Positions 13,258-22,000 of a DNA stretch of 64,000 bases are shown here, piece by piece. The position numbers and the translations under genes were made by a program. Below the pieces are notes generated by a model that was not told where the DNA came from, did no database searches, and saw only the letters and a list, made by a program, of their open reading frames with translations. The stretch is taken from positions 1,615,001 to 1,679,000 of the forward strand of contig JACVTC010000020.1 in assembly GCA_016946835.1 (NCBI GenBank), read 5' to 3'. Position 1 is the first letter of the stretch. Each line of letters opens with the position of its first letter. This stretch comes from Neocallimastix lanati (nom. inval.) (Eukaryota; Neocallimastigomycota; Neocallimastigomycetes; Neocallimastigales; Neocallimastigaceae).

Positions 13258-13271
13258 AATTTTGCACTTCA
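13258..13271 (+). repeat. Target-site duplication of LINE C1, left
   Basis: AATTTTGCACTTCA is repeated at 18051-18064, directly after the C1 poly(A) tail. The two leading A's could belong to the tail, so the duplication is 12-14 bp. The right copy continues into a family A fragment, which was the original target. Confidence 0.75.
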
Positions 13272-13344
13272 ATTCAACGTCTATCACTTAAATATTCACA
13301 ATTTTCTCTTGGATTTTTTTGGATTGGACGAATTAAATGTGGAT

Positions 13345-13391
13345 TCAAATTTGATGTAAAAACGTATGTTAAAAGTAATCTAGTATCAGAA
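13345..13391 (+). repeat. 47-bp target-site duplication of LINE A1, left
   Basis: Identical over 47 bp to 17308-17354. It starts TCAAATTTGATG and ends CTAGTATCAGAA. The left copy is followed by the A1 5' end (TGGAAT) and the right copy follows the A1 poly(A) tail and continues the interrupted C1 sequence (AATTGCCC). Confidence 0.93.
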
Positions 13392-16300
13392 TGGAATATT
13401 AACGGTTGGAATACTGAAAAGCGAGATAGTATTTTGTATCTCAACTCTACTTTTAAACCTATATGTATCTGTCTACAAGAAACTGGAAAAAGTAAATATC
13501 TACCAAAAGATGTTTCATCACCTTTAATTCCATATTACAACTCAGTTTTCCTTAAAGCTAATCCTAAAACCCCTGGTATGAGAGGACTCTTTATTGGTGT
13601 TCATTCTTCGTGCTCTTTCTTCCAAGAACCGTTTTTATACAAATATATCATTTCAGTTAATATTACTTCTTTTTGGAATCAAAAATGTACTATTGGTAAT
13701 ATCTACTTCCCTCAAAGCAAATGGAAGGAAGCAAGACTAGTTGCTTTTGATGAACTCTCTCAATGGTTACGTTTTCACAATAGAAAAAATGTTCCGGCTG
13801 TCCTAGTTGGTGACTTTAACATGTCATTAAAGAAGATCAAAACATACATTTCAAATAATTTTCCTAATTGGTATATTGCTCCTTTATATGGTAATCAATT
13901 TACATATGCTAAAGGTACTAGATCATCTTGCATTGATCATGTCATCTATAATGAGGCTTTGGCATCCCATATTAATAAAACCTCGGTTTGTACTTCGTTT
14001 TATGGTATTTCTGATCATAAACCTATTTTACTTTCTTGCAACAAAGTTCTCTCCGATGGTTTTATAAGGCCTACTAAAGTTTCTAAATGGTCAACTCATA
14101 TCTGTAAAACAAAAAATTCAGATATTTTATCACATAATTATTTTTCAATCCTAGAAAATGACCTTGATTCTCATTATAATTCGCTTACGGCTGATGAAAT
14201 GGTAGAAAATTTTATCAATACAGCAAATAATATCGGGAAAGATATTAAGGCTTTTATTCCAACAAATTTAAAGGGCTCTGCTTTTCATTGTCCTTATTAC
14301 ATTAAAAAACTATCTCATGAAAAACATATTGCATTTCGGAATATTAAGCCTTACTTTAATTGTGAAAATGTTGATAATTACCTTGAACAATTTAATAAAT
14401 ATGAAAAACTTTGCAAATTAATCAAGAAAACTAAGAGTAAATTTCGTTCTGCTAGATTTAAGGCTAATATAGTAAAAATAGGTAATTATTTTTTGAATAA
14501 AGATTTCAAAAATGGTTGGAGATGTTTAAAGAAAATGGCTAAACCATCATATTCATCTACCTCCCTTACTTGCATTAAATCTAAGTTTGGTCAAGATATT
14601 ATCTCTCCTTCAAAGCAATTAGATAGATGGGCTGAATATTATAAAGATCTTGCTTCGGATCCCTCAGGTCACAGCCTTAATCGTAATTACTGGAATCATG
14701 CTTTAAGGAATATTAGTCTTAGATCCACTACCTGGAATATAAATGGTCCTATTACGATTGAAGATATTAAAAAAACTATTTCATCGATGAAAAATAACAA
14801 AGCACCCGGCCCCGATGGTATTCCGATTGAATTCTACAAAGCTCTTTTTTGTAACGAAGAATTACTAGAATCACATCCTGCTGCTGGAAAGTGTCTAAAA
14901 TTGATATTTAATAAAATATGGAATGGGTCATTTCCTAAAAAATGGAACTCAGCTTCTATTGTATCAATTCCTAAGAAGGGTGACCTATCAGATTGTAGTA
15001 ATTATCGAGGTATTTCTCTCATTAACGTTGGACTAAAAATCATTTCAAAAATTATAACAGATAGAATATCTACTTACGCACTCTCACACAATTTCATTAG
15101 ACCTGAACAATTTGGATTTCGCAACCGCGAAGAATGCATTAGTTTATTCATTTCCGTTAGAGAAATTTGTCAAAGAAGAAAATTCCAAGGAAAATTCACA
15201 TATTTAGCTTTTTTAGATCTTAAAAAAGCTTATGATTCAGTTCCTATTTTTAACATTCTTACTAAATTATATCACTATGGAGTACGCGGTAAATGTTTTG
15301 ATTTTCTTTGTAATTTATATACTTCATCTAAAGCACGTGCTCGATTTGCTTCAATGTTATCAAATGAATTTCCTATTAAAAGAGGTGTTCGTCAAGGTTG
15401 TCCTTTATCTCCAATCTTATTCAATTTATTCATCAATGATATACTAAATGACTGTGAAAAGTATGGTGTTAATGTTGGAAGAAAAAAGTGTTGTGGTGGA
15501 CTCTTTGCTGATGATGTTGTTCTCATTGCTCCAAGTGCAAAAAATTTAGAAAAATTATTAAAAAAGGTACATAAATGGGCTAATTTAAATGAAATGACTT
15601 TTGGTATTGAAAAGTGTGCAACTATGGTTATAAAACCAATGAACTTCCAACCTCCTCCAAACTATAGTGATCCAACCTTCTATTTAGGAAAGAATGATAT
15701 TCCTAAAGTTTCTAGTTATGTCTATCTTGGTATTCCTTTTTCAGATGATCTCCTACTAGAACACATTATATCTCACATGCATTTTAAAGTTAGAAAATCC
15801 CTTCTTTCATTTACACGTTTCTTTTCAAATAAACTTATTCCTATTGTATACAAGAAAAAAGTTCTTCAATCCTTTGTTATTAGTAAAGTAATTTATTATT
15901 CTCCTTTACTTGGTTCAAACAAATCTAGAACGGCTAGAATTCAAACATTAATTAATACTGGTCTATTTTGGTGTATCGGTTCCTTCTCTAAAAATGGTAA
16001 AACAAATACAGAAAACAATGACTATATTAGACATAATTCAACAATGAGTACTTATGCTTTATCTCGAGATCTAAGCATCCCTCCTATTGCTGGTATCTGC
16101 GCAGCCTTACAGATTAAATCATTTGCAAAATGGAGTAAATCAAACTGTATCATAAAGGATCTTATTAAATCTATTCCCAAAATGCCTTATTATTCCTGGA
16201 CTAAAGAATCTAGAACACTATATAAAAAAATCAAAAAATATAAATGTGTAAAATATGACGATATTATAGAACGTTACTGGAAATCAGTTTCCAGATTTCA

Positions 16301-17105
16301 AGGTATTAAAGGTCAAAACTACGATAGTAACAAGTTCTCAAACAATAAAGCTATAATAATGCTTAGCTTAAAATATCCCCAATTCAACTTAGGATTTTCG
16401 TGGATTATACGTTTACGCTGTGGTTATAAATACAATACTACTATTGCTATTAGAATGGGTAGAGTTTCAGAAGATTGTCCAAAGTCCTGCCCATGTTGTG
16501 GTGAAGGTAATCAATCTTTTGAACATTGGATTTTTAAATGCGATGCTCTTGCATCTTTTAGATGGAATTCTTTAAATTTCATCGATGATCTCTATGTTTT
16601 ATTCCTTAGGAAGATTAGAGCGTTTAATCCTCTTTCTTCCTATGACTCTATTTCTGATTTTGAAGATTATATCAATCATTATATATACTTGTTCCTTCTT
16701 GGTGGGACTTTAGTTTTAAATGAACTACATTTCGATAGTGGGGAACAGAGACATTTAAATGAACTACTTTTCAAAGGTTCATCTGAGTCACCTGTTCCAA
16801 AAATTGTGGGCTTGGCGGAATTCTTAACAAATGCAATACCTATCATAAGTAGTTCGTTTGAGCTATTATTTGATAGGTATTGCAAAATATCAAACTTAAC
16901 CAAGAGCGTCGACGTCGTACTGATAAGGCATAATGAAAATACAGGATTATCATCTATTACTACGAAGGGTGATTCTCGCCCTAGTAGCTCAATAAATGAT
17001 GAATCCGGGGAGAGTTTAGTGGACACCACACTATCTATTTTAAGGATGTTACTTCTAAATTTTATTTCTTTTTTATTTGTTAGGAAGGGTAAAATTCCCG
17101 CATAG
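13392..17105 (+). CDS. LINE A1 endonuclease-reverse transcriptase (partial)
   Basis: About 1237 codons remain open from the 5' break to a TAG stop. Endonuclease motifs in order: WNINGW, CLQETG, VGDFNMS, SSCIDHV, SDHKP. Reverse-transcriptase motifs: KAPGPDGIPIEFY, IPKKGDLSDCSNYRGI, FGFR, AFLDLKKAYDS, RGVRQGCPLSPILFNLF, GGLFADDVVL (DD at 15510-15515), TFGIEKCAT, YLGIPF. The C-terminus has a CPKSCPCCGEG..HWIFKC Cys/His block, LLGG, GLAEFLTNAIPI and TKSVDVVLIRH. The frame happens to be continuous with the C1 reading frame upstream, so a C1-A1 fusion ORF exists, but no native start codon is present. The element is unlikely to be autonomous. Confidence 0.9.
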   Translation, partial: WNINGWNTEKRDSILYLNSTFKPICICLQETGKSKYLPKDVSSPLIPYYNSVFLKANPKTPGMRGLFIGVHSSCSFFQEPFLYKYIISVNITSFWNQKCTIGNIYFPQSKWKEARLVAFDELSQWLRFHNRKNVPAVLVGDFNMSLKKIKTYISNNFPNWYIAPLYGNQFTYAKGTRSSCIDHVIYNEALASHINKTSVCTSFYGISDHKPILLSCNKVLSDGFIRPTKVSKWSTHICKTKNSDILSHNYFSILENDLDSHYNSLTADEMVENFINTANNIGKDIKAFIPTNLKGSAFHCPYYIKKLSHEKHIAFRNIKPYFNCENVDNYLEQFNKYEKLCKLIKKTKSKFRSARFKANIVKIGNYFLNKDFKNGWRCLKKMAKPSYSSTSLTCIKSKFGQDIISPSKQLDRWAEYYKDLASDPSGHSLNRNYWNHALRNISLRSTTWNINGPITIEDIKKTISSMKNNKAPGPDGIPIEFYKALFCNEELLESHPAAGKCLKLIFNKIWNGSFPKKWNSASIVSIPKKGDLSDCSNYRGISLINVGLKIISKIITDRISTYALSHNFIRPEQFGFRNREECISLFISVREICQRRKFQGKFTYLAFLDLKKAYDSVPIFNILTKLYHYGVRGKCFDFLCNLYTSSKARARFASMLSNEFPIKRGVRQGCPLSPILFNLFINDILNDCEKYGVNVGRKKCCGGLFADDVVLIAPSAKNLEKLLKKVHKWANLNEMTFGIEKCATMVIKPMNFQPPPNYSDPTFYLGKNDIPKVSSYVYLGIPFSDDLLLEHIISHMHFKVRKSLLSFTRFFSNKLIPIVYKKKVLQSFVISKVIYYSPLLGSNKSRTARIQTLINTGLFWCIGSFSKNGKTNTENNDYIRHNSTMSTYALSRDLSIPPIAGICAALQIKSFAKWSKSNCIIKDLIKSIPKMPYYSWTKESRTLYKKIKKYKCVKYDDIIERYWKSVSRFQGIKGQNYDSNKFSNNKAIIMLSLKYPQFNLGFSWIIRLRCGYKYNTTIAIRMGRVSEDCPKSCPCCGEGNQSFEHWIFKCDALASFRWNSLNFIDDLYVLFLRKIRAFNPLSSYDSISDFEDYINHYIYLFLLGGTLVLNELHFDSGEQRHLNELLFKGSSESPVPKIVGLAEFLTNAIPIISSSFELLFDRYCKISNLTKSVDVVLIRHNENTGLSSITTKGDSRPSSSINDESGESLVDTTLSILRMLLLNFISFLFVRKGKIPA

Positions 17106-17260
17106 TACAACTTGCCGAAATACATAGTATTTTCGAGCTTTTTTATTTTTTATTTTTTATTTTTTAATTTTTTATTTTTAATTTCTAATGTACTTTTCAC
17201 CTACATGTATTTTTTAAAATAAAATTTAATAAAGTTTTTGGAAGTGTATTCTCTTCCCTG

Positions 17261-17307
<47 letters not shown>
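13392..17307 (+). mobile_element. LINE A1, nearly full ORF, 5'-truncated
   Basis: An APE-type non-LTR retrotransposon of about 3.9 kb. It has an endonuclease-RT ORF, a 3' UTR (17106-17263) with AATAAAG and a TTCTCTTCCCTGTCT end, and a pure 44-nt poly(A) tail (17264-17307). It starts inside the WNINGW motif of the endonuclease, so it lacks the roughly 150-residue N-terminal part seen in B1. It sits inside LINE C1 with a 47-bp target-site duplication, so it is the younger insertion. Confidence 0.93.
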
Positions 17308-17310
<3 letters not shown>

Positions 17311-17354
17311 AATTTGATGTAAAAACGTATGTTAAAAGTAATCTAGTATCAGAA
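17308..17354 (+). repeat. 47-bp target-site duplication of LINE A1, right
   Basis: Second copy of 13345-13391, directly after the A1 poly(A) tail. From here the C1 sequence continues. Confidence 0.93.
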
Positions 17355-17936
17355 AATTGCCCAACATACTGCCCTTGTTGTGGTGAGAGTAACAGCATAC
17401 CTAGTTTTACACACTGGATACTTTTATGTCCTAAATTTGAAGAATTTAGGCAACATTTCATTCCCTTTGTTGATGAAATTTTTATTAATTTTTCTCTAAT
17501 TGTTCATGAGAAATCATTGAACATTCCTGATGATAAAGAGGAAGATTTTGATGATAATATCAATTTTTACGTGCTGTGTCTCCTTCTTGGCGGAAATGCA
17601 GTATTTGAAATCTTAAAGATCGGCTCGGGGGAAAGAAGGCGATATATTAATAATATTTTTCAATCACCTCCGAACGAGTCTTCTTTCCCGATTTCATATT
17701 TTGTGGGGCTTGCGGAATTCCTTACTAACGTTATGCCTATTGTGATTGGTGATTTTTACACCATGATCGATTTGTATAGTGTTAGACCTACCGTTGTCAA
17801 GAGCGTCGACGTCGTAACGATAAGGCAAAGAAGAAATTCTGATACAGATTCGAATGATAATTTTCATCCACATGGAGTTATCTTCGATGAATGGGAAGAG
17901 TTAGAGGCCTTTTCGTCCTCGAATCTCATAACGTAG
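17355..17936 (+). pseudogene. LINE C1 ORF C-terminal part
   Basis: Continuation of the C1 ORF after the A1 insertion: NCPTYCPCCGES, SFTHWILLC, FYVLCLLLGGNAV, FVGLAEFLTNVMPI, VKSVDVVTIRQ, then stop. An ORF starting at 17238 runs through the A1 poly(A) tail as poly-lysine and into this segment in frame; that reading is an accident of the insertion. The Cys/His block is the same as in families A and B with different spacing inside. No catalytic RT motifs remain. Confidence 0.8.
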
Positions 17937-18050
17937 TTTTTTAATATTAATATAAAAAATAATTTCATGTATTTAAATTTCATGTATTTTTTAAAAAAAA
18001 TATTATTAAATAAAGTTTATTCCTAGTCTAAAAAAAAAAAAAAAAAAAAA

Positions 18051-18064
18051 AATTTTGCACTTCA
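18051..18064 (+). repeat. Target-site duplication of LINE C1, right
   Basis: Mate of 13258-13271. It belongs to a family A-like sequence (compare TTTGTACTTCGTTTTATGG at 13987-14005), which was the insertion target. Confidence 0.75.
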
Positions 18065-18144
18065 TTTTATGGTATTTCTGATCATAAACCTATTATACTT
18101 TCTTGCAACAAAGTTCTCTTATCTCTCCTTCAAAGCAATTAGAT
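18065..18144 (+). repeat. Rearranged LINE A fragment (insertion target)
   Basis: 18065-18118 matches A1 at about 14001-14052 (TATGGTATTTCTGATCATAA and following). 18119-18144 matches A1 at about 14599-14624 (TATCTCTCCTTCAAAGCAAT). The roughly 0.55 kb between them in A1 is missing here. This is the oldest visible layer of the nest. Confidence 0.8.
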
Positions 18145-19067
18145 CCCCAATGATGTGGACTGTTTTTCCAGGTCCATGGAGGGTTGATGGAAAAGGAATA
18201 ACCTATATCAGGTGTACTAATTACAGCTTTCTGTGATTCTGATGATAATCGATGGTTATCCTTTCTAAAGTGGCTTCTAATACGAAGAGTGAAAACTGGA
18301 ATACTGGAAGACTGTAGAAAGTGAACCTGATGTTTTATATTGTTTTAAACTGGATATGTAGTAACATTGGAGTTGTATAATTAATAATATCATGTAGTTT
18401 CTACATATTATCATTGTAATGAATCTATTGTATTTTTTACTTTAGCATTATTTTGTATATGTATTTTTCTATAGTATTATTTATACTTTCATGTAGCTAT
18501 TGTAAAATGGAAATGTAGGAGATTGATTCACTCCAAAGCTTGTGTTTAAGACATTATTTAACGGATGGGAATCTTTTTTATAGTCTTTCTCTACTAATAT
18601 TTTTTCTTTTTAAATATACTTTTAGCTAATTTATGATTATTCAACAGAAAATTTTTAACATCTTAAAGCGCTTTATTAATTGAAAGAATTATAATCATTC
18701 AAAAGATAAAAAGAAACAATTATTCATTTTTACAGTATATACAAGTAATTTTGTATCAATAAATTACTAACCCTTGAGTAAATTTATAAATATTATATCA
18801 GTTATACAGGATAAAATCAATTATTTACAAAATCTAAAATCTATTCAATCATCAAGAACAATTTTATATTTCAAGCTTTCAAATATTCAACACCAATATT
18901 TTTTTTTTACTATTTAAAGAGAATTTACTTTCTCTTTTATTTTTTAATTTATTTTATTACATTTATATATATAAAAAAAAAAAAAAAAATTTTTTTATCT
19001 ATTTTTTTATTATTTTTATTATTTTTATTTTATTCTTCTTTTATTTTATTTTTTAGGCTTTCTTGAT
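18145..19067 (+). other. Leader region of LINE B1 (5' UTR candidate)
   Basis: A less AT-rich stretch at 18145-18350 is followed by AT-rich DNA up to the B1 start codon. The block at 18207-18280 (starts TATCAGGTGTACTAATTACA, ends AAGTGGCTTCT) recurs at 27571-27643 with few changes. Short open stretches exist on both strands but none is convincing as a gene. Pyrimidine-rich DNA with AG just upstream of the ATG (TTTTTTAGGCTTTCTTGATATG) could be a splice acceptor or leader. Where B1 begins is not resolved. Confidence 0.45.
18207..18280 (+). repeat. 73-bp repeated block, copy 1
   Basis: Near-identical to 27571-27643, where it follows the poly(A) tail of LINE A3 directly and precedes a D-family 3' end. 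One frame reads ISGVLITAFCDSDDNRWL; it is too short and broken to call a gene. Confidence 0.7.
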
Positions 19068-22000
19068 ATGGATAATACTTCTTCAAATTCAGCAACTATA
19101 CCTGTTTTGCGACGTGGTCTTCGAAGATACGATATTCAGAATAAAGATTTCATTCTTATCTTTATTCATGATCTTCAATCATGGTCTGTTAGTAAACTTT
19201 GGGAATTTCTTAGTAAACGTATTTCCAATTGCAATGAAATAGTTCATGGAATTATAAAAACACACTCACCTAATATGGAAAATTACTTCATTTTAAGGAT
19301 AAACTATGATAAACCCACTTATTACCTAAATATTTTATTTCTTCTTACCCATTGCCTTCCAATCAATAAAATTAATTGGGTCCAAACCGACAAAATCAGA
19401 ACTTTCAGTGAAGTTAAGAAATTTAACAACAAATTTTCTTCTTTTGAAACTAAATCAATGGCTAAAGATTTTCTTTATAGTAATATTTATTCACCGTCTA
19501 CTCAGTTCTTTAATCTTTGTGTCAGTTGGAATATTAATGGATGGAATGATGAAAAACGTGATGGTATTAGATACTTTAATGAAATATTTAAACCCATCTG
19601 TATTTGCTTGCAAGAGGTCGGTAATAGCCAATACCTTAATGCACATTCAAATAATTACCCATTTCTTTGTCACTATAATACAATTTTACGTAAAGCTGAT
19701 CCAAATATACCCGGTATGAGAGGTCTTAGTATAAGTGTACATCGTTCATGTTCATTTTCTCCTGATCCCTTTGAATATAAGTATATCATTTCTGTCAACA
19801 TTACTTCTTTTTGGGGAATTAAATGCACTATTGGTAATATTTATGTTCCTACGGTCACTCATAAGGAAGAAAGAAAGAATGCCTTTTCAGAAATTACTAA
19901 TTGGATAAAGAAACATACTAATACACCTTCTATTCTTGTAGGTGACTTTAATATGTCTAAACCCCAATTAGATAGTTTACTTAATAAATCATCTTATCAG
20001 TGGTTCACTAAATACTTATCAGGTCTCGATTTCACATGGGCTCGGGATGGTAGATCGTCTTGTATTGATCATGTTTTATTTAATTGTAAAATGAAGGAAT
20101 ACATTAATAAGGTATCTGTTTGTAGTACATTCAATGATATATCTGACCACTTCCCTCTTATCCTTTCCTGTAAGAAAGATGACTCAGAAGGTTTTCGTGC
20201 TCCTACTCCTTCTAGAAGATTCAAGTGGTCCCAACGCATGTGTAATGAAAAGCATAATGAGATATTCTCAAGTAACTACTTCTCAATTCTTATTAATGAA
20301 TTTGATGATAATAAAGAATTAAGTTCTAATGAAATGGTCAATAAATTTATAGAAACAGCTAATAAAGTTGGTGATAAAGTTCATGCTAGAGTTCCTTGTG
20401 ATCTTAAAGGATCAGCTTTCCACTGCCCTTATTATATCAAGAAACTTTCTCATGAAAAGCATGTTGCATTTAATGAAATCAAAAATTTTTCTTTAGGTTC
20501 TAATCTTGAAAACCTTGATGAATTTTTAAATTTGCTTCGTGAGTATAAAAATATATGTGGTAAAGTCAGGTCAATTAAGTTTTCTATTAAATCAAAACAA
20601 TTTCATCAGTCAATAGAATCTGCATGTAATGATTTTAGTAATAAAAATGCTAGGAGTGCTTGGTTAAAATTAAAGAAGCTATCTCGCCCTATGTACTCTA
20701 ATTCTATTTCGTCAAGTGTTTTAAAGGACAAGCAGGGTAACTTTTTATTCTCTCATTCGGATCAATTAAATCGATTTGCTGAACATTACAGTGAACTAGC
20801 TTCTGATGTTACTCAACACAGTTTGGATAATGAATACTGGGTAAGTTTATTTGGAACTAATCCTAATAATAATCTTACTTGGGATATTAATGATTCTATT
20901 ACTATGAAAGAAATTCAAAACACTGTGCTTGAAATGAAAAATAATAAAGCTCCTGGACCCGATGGTATTCCGATTGAATTTTTTAAATCCTTCTTTAGTA
21001 AATCTGATTTATCAGATAATCAAGATGATTCTTCAGATGATCACTACTCTATGTGTGCTAAATGTTTACTTTCATTATTTAACAAAATCTGGGATGGTGA
21101 TTTCCCTGAAGAGTGGAATTCGGCTTCTATAATATCAATTCCAAAAAAAGGAGATCTTTCGGATTGTAATAATTATCGTGGTATTTCTCTTATTAATGTT
21201 GGCTTAAAAATTATTTCAAAGATTGTTACTAATAGAATTGCTAAATATGCCCTTGAACATAAATTTGTTAGACCTGAACAATTTGGATTTAGAAATAAAG
21301 AAGAATGCATAAGTTTGTATATTTCAATTAGAGAGATATGTCAAAGAAGAAAATTTCAAGGAAATTTTACTTATCTTGCTTTTCTCGATCTTAAAAAAGC
21401 CTATGATTCAGTTCCTCTCTTTAATATTTTGACCAAATTATATAACTTAGGAATTAGAGATAAATGTCATCTGTTTTTAAAGAATCTTTATCTATCTTCT
21501 AAAGCTCGTGCTTTTTTTAATGGTAATCTCTCAGAAGAATTTTCGATTAATCGTGGTGTTAGACAAGGATGCTCTCTATCTCCTATTTTATTCAATTTGT
21601 TCATTAATGATATACTGGATAATTGTGATAAGTATGGTGTATATTTAGATTCTCAATATTGTTGTGGTGGACTTTTTGCGGATGATATTGTTTTAGTTGC
21701 TCCATCTAAACAAGCTCTTAAGAAAATTTTGAATAAAGTTCATGAATGGGCTATTAAAAATGAAATGACTTTTGGAATTAATAAGTGTGCTACTCTTGTT
21801 GTAAAACCGATTAACTTTGTTAAACCGATAAATTATGAAGATCCATCTTTCTTTATTGGTAGTAAAAAATTACCTAAAACTGACAACTATACCTATCTTG
21901 GTATTCCTTTTGATGAATCTTTATCACTGAAACCTATACAATCCAAATTAAACAGTAATTTAAATGTCAAGTTAAATTTGTACTTTCGATTTCTTATTAA

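Larger units (their letters stand above)
13272..18050 (+). mobile_element. LINE C1, 5'-truncated copy split by LINE A1
   Basis: C1 occupies 13272-13391 and resumes after the A1 insertion at 17355 (with the duplicated target 17308-17354). It begins within the region coding a Leu-Lys-Tyr-x-Gln-Phe...Leu-Gly-Phe-x-Trp block near the ORF C-terminus. It then reads through the Cys/His block CPTYCPCCGES..HW, the LLGG block and the C-terminal VKSVDVVTIRQ, and ends at a stop at 17934-17936. The 3' UTR carries AATAAAG and a poly(A) tail at 18030-18052. It is flanked by a 12-14 bp target-site duplication, so this 5' truncation happened at insertion. Confidence 0.85.

Noticed and set aside
13434-13436. 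TTG at 13434 as a start codon for LINE A1
   Set aside because: The frame is open upstream through WNINGW and even into C1. The element is 5'-truncated at 13392, so no start is native.
17238-17936. ORF running from the A1 3' UTR through poly-lysine into C1
   Set aside because: It crosses the poly(A) tail and a target-site duplication, so it is an accident of nesting rather than a gene.
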